A stretch of DNA of 64,000 nucleotides. Source: Paenibacillus polysaccharolyticus. GTDB taxonomy: Bacteria; Bacillota; Bacilli; Paenibacillales; Paenibacillaceae. Below the pieces are notes generated by a model, which had not been told where the DNA came from, did no database searches, and saw nothing but the letters and a program-made list of their open reading frames with translations. Positions 51,962-60,898 of this stretch are shown here, in pieces (positions within the stretch are counted from its first letter, which is position 1; every line of letters begins with the position of its first letter). The stretch lies in assembly GCF_900102085.1 (NCBI RefSeq), contig NZ_FMVM01000018.1:107119-171118 (forward strand), given 5' to 3'. A program made the position numbers and the translations under genes.

Positions 51962-53263
51962 ATGCACACAACGAGAAAAGATCAGAACATTTCTCCTTCC
52001 ATTCAGCAGATGATCGGCAAAGTGAAGGCTGGTTTGCCAGACCATCCCAAGCTTGTGGAGATGTTTGAAAACTGTTTTACCAATACATTAACAACGACGA
52101 TTCAGCGTAAGGAAGACGGGACAACATTCGTCATCACCGGGGATATTCCCGCCATGTGGCTCAGGGATTCTGCGGCTCAGGTCAGACCGTATCTGATGCT
52201 TGCTTCAGAAGATCAGGAACTGTCGGATATGATCGCCGGGCTGGTTGAAAGGCAACTGAGATACATTCTGTTAGACCCTTATGCAAACGCTTTTAACGAA
52301 ACAGAGAGCGGCAATGGACATCAATCGGATCTTACAGAAATGAATGACTGGATCTGGGAGCGGAAATACGAGATTGATTCACTGGCGTATCCAATTCAGC
52401 TCAGTTATCTGCTATGGAAAAATACAGGCAGAACGGATCAGTTTAATGCCACGTTTCGTAATGCCGTCAACGAGATCATCTCTTTATGGCAAGTAGAGCA
52501 ACATCATGAGACCCGTTCTCCATATACATTCCGGCGACTGGACGCCCCCGAGACGGATACGCTCGGAAGAGAAGGGCGAGGCACAGAGACCGTTTATACG
52601 GGTATGACCTGGTCGGGTTTCCGCCCAAGTGATGACAGATGTGAATACGGATATCTGATTCCATCCAACATGTTCGCGGTAGTAGCTCTCCGATATGTAG
52701 AGGAGATTGCACTTGCGTTACTGGATGAACCTATGCTGGCTGAGACAGCTCGAAAGCTGGCGGAACAGATTGACGAAGGAATTCGGAAGTATGGAATGGT
52801 GGAGCATCCTGAATACGGTACGATCTACGCGTATGAAACGGACGGGAAAGGCAACCACAACCTGATGGATGATGCCAACGTACCAAGTCTCTTATCTTTA
52901 CCCTATCTCGGATATGTTACAGAAGATGACGAGATCTATCAGAACACACGCCGGTTCATATTGTCCGCACAGAACCCTTATTTTTATGAAGGTTCTTCGG
53001 CTTCTGGAATTGGTAGTCCGCACACACCCGAAGGATATATATGGCATATCGCCTTATCTATGCAGGGACTGACTTCTGTAGATCGGAATGAAAAAATGAA
53101 CATGCTTCAGTTGATCCAGCGGACGGATGCGGATACAGGTCTGACGCATGAAGGTTTCTCGGCGAATGATCCACATGAGTATACCCGTCCATGGTTTTCC
53201 TGGTCCAACATGTTATATAGCGAGTTAGTTATGGATTATTGCGGATTCCGCATACAGAAATAG
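51962..53263 (+). CDS. GH125 exo-alpha-1,6-mannosidase
   Basis: A 433-residue cytoplasmic glycosidase. The (alpha/alpha)6-barrel family formerly called DUF1237 is recognised by TGDIPAMWLRDSAAQVRPY, WERKYEIDSLAYPIQL, GMTWSGFRPSDD and HEGFSANDPHEYTRPWFSWSN. It removes terminal alpha-1,6-mannose from mannans or N-glycans. AAGGAGG is 4 nt before the ATG. It is the first gene of an operon with a sugar ABC system and a GH38 mannosidase, which fits intracellular breakdown of imported mannosides. Confidence 0.92.
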   Translation: MHTTRKDQNISPSIQQMIGKVKAGLPDHPKLVEMFENCFTNTLTTTIQRKEDGTTFVITGDIPAMWLRDSAAQVRPYLMLASEDQELSDMIAGLVERQLRYILLDPYANAFNETESGNGHQSDLTEMNDWIWERKYEIDSLAYPIQLSYLLWKNTGRTDQFNATFRNAVNEIISLWQVEQHHETRSPYTFRRLDAPETDTLGREGRGTETVYTGMTWSGFRPSDDRCEYGYLIPSNMFAVVALRYVEEIALALLDEPMLAETARKLAEQIDEGIRKYGMVEHPEYGTIYAYETDGKGNHNLMDDANVPSLLSLPYLGYVTEDDEIYQNTRRFILSAQNPYFYEGSSASGIGSPHTPEGYIWHIALSMQGLTSVDRNEKMNMLQLIQRTDADTGLTHEGFSANDPHEYTRPWFSWSNMLYSELVMDYCGFRIQK

Positions 53264-53283
53264 GACAAAAAGGAGATCGAGAC

Positions 53284-54663
53284 ATGAGAAAATTTTCGAT
53301 GAAACTGCCGGTGGCAGCTGCGATGACTTCTTTGCTTATTCTGACGACAGCCTGCTCAAGTGGAAGTTCTTCCACAGGCACGACTAGCGATGGGAAAAAA
53401 GAAGTAACCGTATCGTTCCGTTCCTCTGGTTCGGAGGACACCCTTACTAAGTTTTTCAAATCCGGACTGGTCGAGCAGTTTGAGAAAGATCATCCCGATA
53501 TCAAGATTAACATAGCACCTGTGCTTGCTAGTGAAGGCGATTACACTTCCAAAATGGTGTTACAGATGAAATCACCGGATACTGCACCTGACGTCATTGC
53601 CGAGGATACCTCTATTATTAAATCGGACGCAGCTGCAGGTTATCTGGAGCCTCTGGACGAGCAAGTGAAAGGCTGGGCAGATTGGAACGGCAAAATGATC
53701 GACAACCTGAAAGCCGGAGTAACTGGCGAGGACGGCAAAATCTATGGTATACCAGCGACTTCGGATACACGCGGCATCTGGTATAACAAAGAGCTGTTCC
53801 AGCAAGCTGGACTACCTGTACCGTTCAAACCGGCAAGCTGGGATGAAGTTCTGGAAGCAGCCCGCACGATCAAGCAGAAGCTGCCTGGCGTAACGCCGCT
53901 GAATCTCATTGTCGGTAAAGCGAACGGTGAAGGCGTAACGATGCAGACGCTGGAGATGCTGTTATATGGTACAACGGATACGCTCTACGACGATGCAACG
54001 AAGAAATGGGTTGTGGACAGTCCGGGATTGCTGGATTCCTTCAAGTTTATTGATCAGGTCTTCAACAAGGACAAAACCGGACCAACCATGCAAGTAGCGC
54101 TTAACGGACAGGCAGGAAGCATTGCGTTCCAGCAGCAATTTCCGCAAGGCAAGCTGGCAATGGCGGTCGATGGAAGCTGGGCGGGTTCTACATGGGCGGA
54201 AAATGGAGCTGCTCCGATTCCGAATGTAGAAGAAAAAATCGGTTTCGCACCGTTCCCGACACAGAATGGACAGGAGCCAGGTGCGACCACAATGTCTGGA
54301 GGCTGGGCGTGGTCCGTTCCAGCTCAGGCGAAGAATAAAGAAGCAGCCTGGACGTTTATTGAGTTTCTGATGAACAAAGAAAACGCAACAGCACGTGTCG
54401 TTGCCGAGGGCAGTCTCAGTCCACGCAACGATTCGACAGAAGTTGAAGGGTACACGAATCGCCCTTATACGAAGGAAGCACAAGAGCTGTTGAATGTGGC
54501 TCACTTCCGTCCGGCCAATGATCAATATGCATCGGTATCCGCACAATTGCAAAGCATCGTGGAGAGCATTGCCTCCGGAAAACTTACGCCGGAAGATGCC
54601 ATCAAACAGTTCAAGGATAATGTCTCCCGAGCAGTTGGAGCGGAGCATATCGAAGAAAAATAG
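53284..54663 (+). CDS. sugar ABC transporter substrate-binding lipoprotein
   Basis: A 459-residue family 1 extracellular binding protein. The N-terminal signal ends in the lipobox LTTAC with lipidated Cys at 24, followed by a Ser/Thr linker. The body has the usual GKIYGIPATSDTRGIWYNKELF and SGGWAWSVPAQAKNKEAAWTFIEFL segments. AAAAGGAGA precedes the ATG at 53284. It should capture manno-oligosaccharides for the two permeases downstream. Repeat copy C and a further hairpin separate it from the permeases. Confidence 0.92.
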   Translation: MRKFSMKLPVAAAMTSLLILTTACSSGSSSTGTTSDGKKEVTVSFRSSGSEDTLTKFFKSGLVEQFEKDHPDIKINIAPVLASEGDYTSKMVLQMKSPDTAPDVIAEDTSIIKSDAAAGYLEPLDEQVKGWADWNGKMIDNLKAGVTGEDGKIYGIPATSDTRGIWYNKELFQQAGLPVPFKPASWDEVLEAARTIKQKLPGVTPLNLIVGKANGEGVTMQTLEMLLYGTTDTLYDDATKKWVVDSPGLLDSFKFIDQVFNKDKTGPTMQVALNGQAGSIAFQQQFPQGKLAMAVDGSWAGSTWAENGAAPIPNVEEKIGFAPFPTQNGQEPGATTMSGGWAWSVPAQAKNKEAAWTFIEFLMNKENATARVVAEGSLSPRNDSTEVEGYTNRPYTKEAQELLNVAHFRPANDQYASVSAQLQSIVESIASGKLTPEDAIKQFKDNVSRAVGAEHIEEK

Positions 54664-54693
54664 TTTACTTGCAAGAGATGTGAATTAGATATC

Positions 54694-54887
54694 TATAGAA
54701 GTTGAACTTGTCATTTACACAAAAACGGAGAGGACAGAAAGAACCTGGAAAAGCAAAGCGATCGCCTTTATCACCGGATTTTTCCTTTCAGGAAAGGGAA
54801 TCAAAAAAATCTGGGGGTAACAGCGAATGGAAGGTCATTCTGTCATCGGAGTGAACGTGTAAATATATCTTTGGTTCAACTTATATA
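54694..54887 (+). repeat. dispersed imperfect palindrome, copy C
   Basis: Ends TATAGAAGTTGAAC and GTTCAACTTATATA, inner TTTACAC/GTGTAAA, GGACAGAAAGAACC opposite GGTCATTCTGTC, and the conserved core GGGGTAACAGCG to ATCGGAGTG. A small compensated difference (TTTCCTTTC/GGAAAGG) keeps an inner stem. It lies within the operon between the binding-protein and permease genes, where expression often steps down. Confidence 0.88.
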
Positions 54888-54916
54888 GGGAGGATAACAA
54901 CATCGATATTTTCGGA

Positions 54917-54941
54917 GGGGGAGCGAAAAACTCCCCTTTTT
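54917..54941 (+). terminator. intra-operon terminator-like hairpin before the permeases
   Basis: GGGGGAG (54917-54923) pairs with CTCCCC (54931-54936), followed by five T. It would lower permease expression relative to the binding protein. Confidence 0.7.
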
Positions 54942-54964
54942 CCGGTTCGAATGGAGAGTGACGT

Positions 54965-55831
54965 ATGAAAAGAAAAGCCCCGGGCTCATTTCTGTTTCTG
55001 ATGCCTTCCGTAACGCTGTTACTTGTGTTTTTTATCGTGCCGATTGTGCTCACAATCTGCTTTGCGTTCACCAATATGGCACTGACTGGCGCCGCAGCCA
55101 AAAGCCTGGAGTTCGTTGGCTTCCAAAACTTTATTAACATGTTCCAGGACCCTGACTTTCGGATCAGCGTATGGCGTACGCTGGTATTTCTGATCTTCTC
55201 CGCAGTGATCGGTCAGGTCGTGCTCGGATTTATTCTTGCCTTACTCATGAAAGAAAAAAATGTAACGTTCCGCCGGATCATCGGCATAATCGTAATTGCT
55301 GGCTGGGTCACGCCCGAAATTGTCGTGGCATTCTGTATGGTAGCCTTTTTCAGTGACAATGGTTCATTGAACCAGATTCTGGGCTGGTTTGGCGTAAGTC
55401 CGATCTCATGGCTGTTCAGTTTTCCCATGGTGAGTGTCATTATCGCTAACATCTGGCATGGAACGGCTTTTTCCATGATGGTTTATCAGTCTGCACTGGA
55501 TGATATTCCGAAGGAAGTAGAAGAGGCCGCTATTATTGACGGTTCCACCGGATTCCAGATCATTCGCCATATTACGATTCCGATGGTGAAAGGCTCAATC
55601 GTTACCAATATGATGCTGGTTACGTTGCAGACACTGGGTGTGTTTACCCTGATTTATACGATGACGGGCGGTGGCCCGGGTACCTCTACGCAAACCTTGC
55701 CTATATTTATGTATAACCAGGCTTTTGTAAATTACCAGTTCGGATACGGAACAGCCATTTCTCTTGTGTTACTGTTCATTGGTATTATCGCCAGCCTGTT
55801 CTACATCCGTTCGATGAAAGTAAAAGTGTAA
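54965..55831 (+). CDS. sugar ABC transporter permease 1 (MalF-like)
   Basis: A 288-residue inner-membrane permease with six hydrophobic segments. The EAA loop reads EVEEAAIIDGSTGFQIIRHITIPMVKG, which contacts the ATPase. It pairs with the next gene. No ATPase gene is in the operon, so a shared MsmX-type ATPase encoded elsewhere is expected, as in other Bacillales sugar importers. GGAGAG precedes the ATG. Confidence 0.92.
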   Translation: MKRKAPGSFLFLMPSVTLLLVFFIVPIVLTICFAFTNMALTGAAAKSLEFVGFQNFINMFQDPDFRISVWRTLVFLIFSAVIGQVVLGFILALLMKEKNVTFRRIIGIIVIAGWVTPEIVVAFCMVAFFSDNGSLNQILGWFGVSPISWLFSFPMVSVIIANIWHGTAFSMMVYQSALDDIPKEVEEAAIIDGSTGFQIIRHITIPMVKGSIVTNMMLVTLQTLGVFTLIYTMTGGGPGTSTQTLPIFMYNQAFVNYQFGYGTAISLVLLFIGIIASLFYIRSMKVKV

Positions 55832-55855
55832 GGATTAAGGAGGTGTCATGTTCTT

Positions 55856-56683
55856 ATGATGGTCAAACACGGGTTTCAACGCAAAATCCAGTACGGTATT
55901 CTGGTTTTCCTCGGTCTATGTTTTTTATTGCCGCTACTTTGGATTATTCTGGCATCCTTTGATCCGAACGCGCAGCAAGGCATCAAGATGCCTGCAACGT
56001 GGACACTGCAAAATTTCAAGGATGTACTTGGGGATGAAAGTAACCTGCGCTCGTTCGGGGTAGGTCTGATTCTGTCAGGAGGACAGGCGGCACTTGTTGT
56101 CGCAGTATCTGTGCTGGCGGCCTATCCGTTGTCACGCTACGAGATGCGGTTTAAGAAAAGCTTTTTATTATCCATTCTGTTTATGACGGCTTTGCCGATT
56201 ACGGCTGTGATGGTGCCAGTGTTCCAGTTGTTTCTGTTCTTCAAAATGCAGAACTCCATCATTGCTACGATGCTGTTCCTGACGGCTTCATCTCTTCCAT
56301 ACGGCATCTGGATGATGAAGAACTTCATGGATTCTGTTCCAATTGATCTGGAAGAATCGGCCTGGATTGATGGTGCGTCGGTCTGGAGAGGCTTGCGAAG
56401 CATTGTTGCTCCGCTGATGCTGCCAGGCATTGCAACCATTGCAATCTTTACTTTTTCAGGCAGCTGGGGCAATTTTTTTGTACCTTACATTTTGCTTCAA
56501 ACCCCGGAGAAACTGCCAGCATCGGTCACGATTTATCAATTCTTCGGCAGTCATGGCATGGTGGAATACGGCAGATTGGCCGCATTTTCGATGTTATACA
56601 CGATGCCTTCGGTAGTACTCTATATTTTCTCCCAACGTTATATGTCCAAAGGATTTAGTATGGGTGGAGCGACAAAGGGATAG
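55856..56683 (+). CDS. sugar ABC transporter permease 2 (MalG-like)
   Basis: A 275-residue permease with six hydrophobic segments and the EAA loop DLEESAWIDGASVWRGLRSIVAPLMLPG. AAGGAGGTG lies about 10 nt before the paired ATG codons at 55856 and 55859. It is 24 nt after permease 1, and GH38 follows within 12 nt, so the genes are co-transcribed. Confidence 0.92.
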   Translation: MMVKHGFQRKIQYGILVFLGLCFLLPLLWIILASFDPNAQQGIKMPATWTLQNFKDVLGDESNLRSFGVGLILSGGQAALVVAVSVLAAYPLSRYEMRFKKSFLLSILFMTALPITAVMVPVFQLFLFFKMQNSIIATMLFLTASSLPYGIWMMKNFMDSVPIDLEESAWIDGASVWRGLRSIVAPLMLPGIATIAIFTFSGSWGNFFVPYILLQTPEKLPASVTIYQFFGSHGMVEYGRLAAFSMLYTMPSVVLYIFSQRYMSKGFSMGGATKG

Positions 56684-56695
56684 GAGGAGACACAT

Positions 56696-59500
56696 ATGAC
56701 GAATACGACGAATCAAAAAACAGCGCATCTGATCTCACACACGCATTGGGATCGGGAATGGTATATGCCATACGAGCATCATCATGTGTTACTGGTTGAA
56801 CTGATGGACAAGTTGCTGGACACACTCGACCGGGACCCGGAATATCGGTACTTTCATCTCGACGGACAGACCATCATTCGGGAAGATTATTTACAAGTTC
56901 GTCCAGACCAGCAAGAGCGGTTGGATCGGTACATTCGTGAGGGACGCATTCAATTTGGTCCGTGGTATGTGCTTCAGGACGAGTTTCTGACGAGTAGCGA
57001 GGCTAACCTGCGCAATCTGCTCATAGGGCATCGGGACGCCAAACCTTTTGGAATCATCTCCAAAACCGGGTATTTCCCGGATTCGTTCGGCAATATGGGA
57101 CAAGCCCCGCAGATTTTAGAGCAGGCGGATATCCAGAATGCGATCTTTGGGCGCGGGGTAAAACCTACCGGATTCAACAACGCTGTTGTGGATGCAGAAG
57201 CGTATGAATCTCCCTATTCAGAGATGATCTGGCGTTCCCCGGACGGTTCGGAAGTGCTCGGTATTCTGTTTGCCAATTGGTATTGTAACGGGATGGAAGT
57301 ACCTGTAGACCCGGAGAAAGCACGAGTGTACTGGGACAAAAATCTGCAGGAAGCCGAGAAATTTGCATCAACATCACATCTACTCTTCATGAACGGTTGT
57401 GATCATCAGCCTATTCAGACGGATCTACCTGAGGCACTTCGTACCGCTTCCGAGTTGTACCCTGAAGTGAAATTTGTACATTCCAATTTTGATGACTATA
57501 TCGCAGCAGTCTCGCAGCAGGTTCCTGATCATCTGGCAACGATTGAAGGGGAGCTTCGCAGTCAGCATACGGATGGATGGGGAACGCTGGTGAATACAGC
57601 CTCTGCACGGGTCTATCTGAAACAGTTAAACCAGCAAGGTCAGACGTTATTGGAAAAAGTAGCAGAACCCCTGGCAGCCATGGCCCATGTAGCCGGGGTT
57701 AAGGAATACCCGCATCATCTGCTTACCCATGCCTGGAAGAAGCTTATGCAGAATCATCCACATGACAGCATCTGTGGCTGTAGTGTAGATGAGGTGCATC
57801 GGGAGATGGTGACCCGGTTTGCCAAGAGCCAGCAACTCGCCGAGAAGCTGGTATCCCAGACGTCGCAAGCCATTGCGGAATGCATTGACGTACAGAATAT
57901 CGAAGCTTGGGCCGAGGATGCCGTGTTGTTCACCGTGTTTAATACGGCTGGGTGGATGCGAAGCGGTATCATAGAGAAAGAACTGATCGTAGATAAATCC
58001 TTTTTCCCGGAAGGTCCGAATCCACAGGCTCTTGCGCGCAAATTGGAAGAAGTCGTACTACCGACATATCAAGTGATCGATGCTGAAGGCAATATATACG
58101 TAGCCGAAATCCTTGATCTAGGTGTTCATTTCGGTTACGAGCTTCCGAAAGATCGCTTCCGTCAGCCATATATGGCACGTAAGGTTAAGGTGATTTTCCA
58201 GGCGAAGAATGTTCCTGCACTGGGTTATCAGACGTATGGTCTGGTTCCAGTCGGGGAAAAGGAAGAAAGACAGGCGGCTGGCGTTGAATTTAAAGTTGAG
58301 ATTGAAGCGAACATGATGGAAAACGAATATCTGCGAGTGCGTGTGGAGCAGAATGGCGCGATCACTTTGCTCGATAAACGCTCTGGAACAGAATATCACG
58401 GACTGAACGTCTACGAAAATACCGGGGATATCGGCAACGAATATGTGTACCGTCAGCCTGAAGGCGAGCAAGCGTTATCCACTAAACAACTCAAGGCGGA
58501 GCTACGTCTTGTGGAGCATTCCCCTTATCATGCCGTAATGGAAAGTGTGCTGCGTTGGAACATTCCGGCTGGGGCAGATGAGCTGTTTGAGCAGGAGAAA
58601 CGTTACATGGTCCCGTTCACGGAGCGTAAGGCTCAGCGTGTTCAGGATACCGTTCCTCTTAAGATCACAACAACATATACACTGGAAGCAGGCAGTGATA
58701 TGGTCAAGGTAAAGACCGAATTTAACAATCAGGCCAAAGATCATCGTTTACGCGCGCTTTTCCCGTCCGGTCTGGTCACGGACTATCATTATGCTGACTC
58801 CATCTTTGAAGTCGCCAAACGGCCAAACATTCCGGCGAAGGAGTGGGTGAATCCTAGCAATGCACAGCATCAGCAAGCATTTGTTTATGTGACGGATGGG
58901 AGCACTGGGCTGATGGTTGCGAACAAAGGGCTCAATGAATATGAGATTTTACAGGAAAATGCAGGAAGTACGATTGCGGTTACGCTGCTCCGCGCTTCAT
59001 CCGAACTGGGAGATTGGGGTGTATTCGACACACCGGAGGCTCAATGTCTGGGACCTCAGGCGGTGGAGTACGCTATTATTCCATTTGCAGGCGATGCGGC
59101 GAAATCAGGTGCTTGTGCAAGTGCATACACGTACCCCATCCCGTGGACGACGGTGCAGCTCGGGGAATTGGCTCATACGTATGAAAAAGAAGCGCTGCCT
59201 GTACATGGAATGAAAGGTGGCCAACTGAAATTACCACTGAGCAAACAGTGGCTGGACTGGCAAGCCGAGAATTCAACGCTGGCATTTTCCACATTGAAAA
59301 TTGCAGAAGAAACAGGAGATGTGATTGCACGTTGGTTCAATTTAAGTGCTGATCCGGCTGATTTGCATGTACAGACTGGCTTCGAGTGTGTCTCCACATA
59401 TGAGAGTGATGTGCTGGAGCGGGTGAAGGGTTCGCTTGAAAATAATCATCGGACGGTAGCAGGATATAAAATTGTTACGCATGGTTACGAGCTACTGTGA
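56696..59500 (+). CDS. GH38 alpha-mannosidase
   Basis: A 934-residue zinc-dependent glycosidase. The N-terminal metal motif SHTHWDREW holds H17 and D19, and the predicted nucleophile is D129 in YFPDSFGN. A middle HDSICGCSVDEVHREM region and large beta-domains follow, as in MngB-like bacterial enzymes. It has no signal peptide and therefore acts on imported mannosides together with GH125. AGGAGGAGA precedes the ATG. A terminator follows at 59570. Confidence 0.92.
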   Translation: MTNTTNQKTAHLISHTHWDREWYMPYEHHHVLLVELMDKLLDTLDRDPEYRYFHLDGQTIIREDYLQVRPDQQERLDRYIREGRIQFGPWYVLQDEFLTSSEANLRNLLIGHRDAKPFGIISKTGYFPDSFGNMGQAPQILEQADIQNAIFGRGVKPTGFNNAVVDAEAYESPYSEMIWRSPDGSEVLGILFANWYCNGMEVPVDPEKARVYWDKNLQEAEKFASTSHLLFMNGCDHQPIQTDLPEALRTASELYPEVKFVHSNFDDYIAAVSQQVPDHLATIEGELRSQHTDGWGTLVNTASARVYLKQLNQQGQTLLEKVAEPLAAMAHVAGVKEYPHHLLTHAWKKLMQNHPHDSICGCSVDEVHREMVTRFAKSQQLAEKLVSQTSQAIAECIDVQNIEAWAEDAVLFTVFNTAGWMRSGIIEKELIVDKSFFPEGPNPQALARKLEEVVLPTYQVIDAEGNIYVAEILDLGVHFGYELPKDRFRQPYMARKVKVIFQAKNVPALGYQTYGLVPVGEKEERQAAGVEFKVEIEANMMENEYLRVRVEQNGAITLLDKRSGTEYHGLNVYENTGDIGNEYVYRQPEGEQALSTKQLKAELRLVEHSPYHAVMESVLRWNIPAGADELFEQEKRYMVPFTERKAQRVQDTVPLKITTTYTLEAGSDMVKVKTEFNNQAKDHRLRALFPSGLVTDYHYADSIFEVAKRPNIPAKEWVNPSNAQHQQAFVYVTDGSTGLMVANKGLNEYEILQENAGSTIAVTLLRASSELGDWGVFDTPEAQCLGPQAVEYAIIPFAGDAAKSGACASAYTYPIPWTTVQLGELAHTYEKEALPVHGMKGGQLKLPLSKQWLDWQAENSTLAFSTLKIAEETGDVIARWFNLSADPADLHVQTGFECVSTYESDVLERVKGSLENNHRTVAGYKIVTHGYELL

Positions 59501-59569
59501 TACCGAACGAATCAACAGAGTCAGCTGAAGTTTAGGCTTTAGAGCTTAAAGCGTTAACTGTTGGATGAG

Positions 59570-59593
59570 AAGCCGCCTGTGAGCGGCTTTTTC
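59570..59593 (+). terminator. terminator after the GH38 gene
   Basis: AAGCCGC pairs with GCGGCTT around CTGTGA, followed by T residues. Confidence 0.85.
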
Positions 59594-59758
59594 ATATTTT
59601 AGGAGAATGAGGGAAAGTGCAACTGTGATAGTTTTGGGATATTATATGTCGTAATTTTATATATGAATTGTCGTGAGTTTCGATTAAAAATAAATAAATC
59701 ATGTGATACCTTATAGATACGTTGTCAGAATATTATATATTATGGAGGGAAGACATCC

Positions 59759-60763
59759 GTGACCATTCGAATTGGAAAAATCAGTTTGTGGCATGTACAT
59801 GCATGGGATTACATCAAGCAAGCCCAGGAACATGAGGATACAGTAATCGCCGCCGTGTGGGACGAAGACCCGAAGCGTGGGCAGGAAGCCGCTGACCGCT
59901 TGAACGTGCCCTTTTATGCATCGCTTGCGGATATGCTGGCACAAGATGACATTGATGCGGTAATTGTAGATGCGCCTACACGTCTCCATGAAGAGGTGAT
60001 TACGGCTGCTGCCAAGGCGGGTAAACATATTTTTACCGAAAAAGTCATTGCCGCGACGCAAGTGGAGACTAATGTTATTCTGAGAGAGATTCAGGCAAAC
60101 GGAGTCAAAATGACCGTTTCTCTTCCTCGTCTATATGCTGGATATACGCTGACCATTCAAGACGTGCTTGAGCGCGGATTACTCGGTCAAGTTACATACG
60201 TGAGGGCACGATTATCCCATGATGGAGCGATCACAGATTGGCTGCCTCAGCACTTCTATGATCTGCATGACTGTCAAGGCGGAGCTCTGATTGATCTGGG
60301 CTGTCACCCGATGTATCTAACGAGATTGTTTCTAAATCAGCCAATTACCGATGTGAGCGCACACTTTGGTTATATTACAGGCAAAGAAGTTGAGGATAAT
60401 GCAGTGGCAACACTCTCTACATCAACAGGAGCTATTGGGGTAGTGGAAGCGGGATTTGTGAACAGTCACTCGCCTTTTACCATTGAAGTACATGGCACAG
60501 AGGGTACATTGTTATATGGAACGCCGGATTCCACATTGTTGATTCGCACGAAAGTAGCGGAAGGTCAGTATACGGATTGGACCGAACTTCCTGTTGCTGA
60601 AAATGTAGAAAGCGCATTCAATCAATGGGTAGGACACATTCAAAATGATACCGAGGACAGCGCAAACATCAACATGGCGATGGAATTGACCCGGTTGATG
60701 GAAGCGGCGAATCGCTCGGCGAAGGAAGGTAGACGAGTTGCGCTGACTGAGTTGCAAAGTTAG
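59759..60763 (+). CDS. Gfo/Idh/MocA family oxidoreductase 1
   Basis: A 334-residue NAD(P)-dependent sugar or inositol dehydrogenase-like protein. The N-terminal Rossmann half has VWDEDPKRGQEAADRL and IVDAPTRLHEEVI; the EKVIA motif near residue 95 resembles the conserved EKP, with Val in place of Pro. GCHPMYLTRLF marks the C-terminal half. The start is GTG at 59759, 8 nt after GGAGGGA. It lies downstream of the mannosidases and upstream of an AraC gene and a second Gfo/Idh gene, so it probably handles the released or modified sugar. Confidence 0.85.
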   Translation: MTIRIGKISLWHVHAWDYIKQAQEHEDTVIAAVWDEDPKRGQEAADRLNVPFYASLADMLAQDDIDAVIVDAPTRLHEEVITAAAKAGKHIFTEKVIAATQVETNVILREIQANGVKMTVSLPRLYAGYTLTIQDVLERGLLGQVTYVRARLSHDGAITDWLPQHFYDLHDCQGGALIDLGCHPMYLTRLFLNQPITDVSAHFGYITGKEVEDNAVATLSTSTGAIGVVEAGFVNSHSPFTIEVHGTEGTLLYGTPDSTLLIRTKVAEGQYTDWTELPVAENVESAFNQWVGHIQNDTEDSANINMAMELTRLMEAANRSAKEGRRVALTELQS

Positions 60764-60791
60764 ATATCAAGCTAGACAGGATAGATTCGAT

Positions 60792-60864
60792 TATATAAGT
60801 TGAATGAATTACTTACACTTTAACGGAGTGGACTGTGTAAAATCTTTAGTTCTACTCAATATAA
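60792..60864 (+). repeat. dispersed palindrome, short deleted copy D
   Basis: Left end TATATAAGTTGAA...TTACAC and right end GTGTAAA...TTCTACTCAATATAA are present, but the about 110-nt core is missing. The join reads AACGGAGTGGAC, combining the left CGGAGAGG and right TCGGAGTG motifs, as expected for a deletion between the two CGGAG repeats. It lies between the Gfo/Idh and AraC genes. Confidence 0.75.
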
Positions 60865-60898
60865 TTTCGTCCTGTAAGGCGTTAAGGAGGAAGGCATC

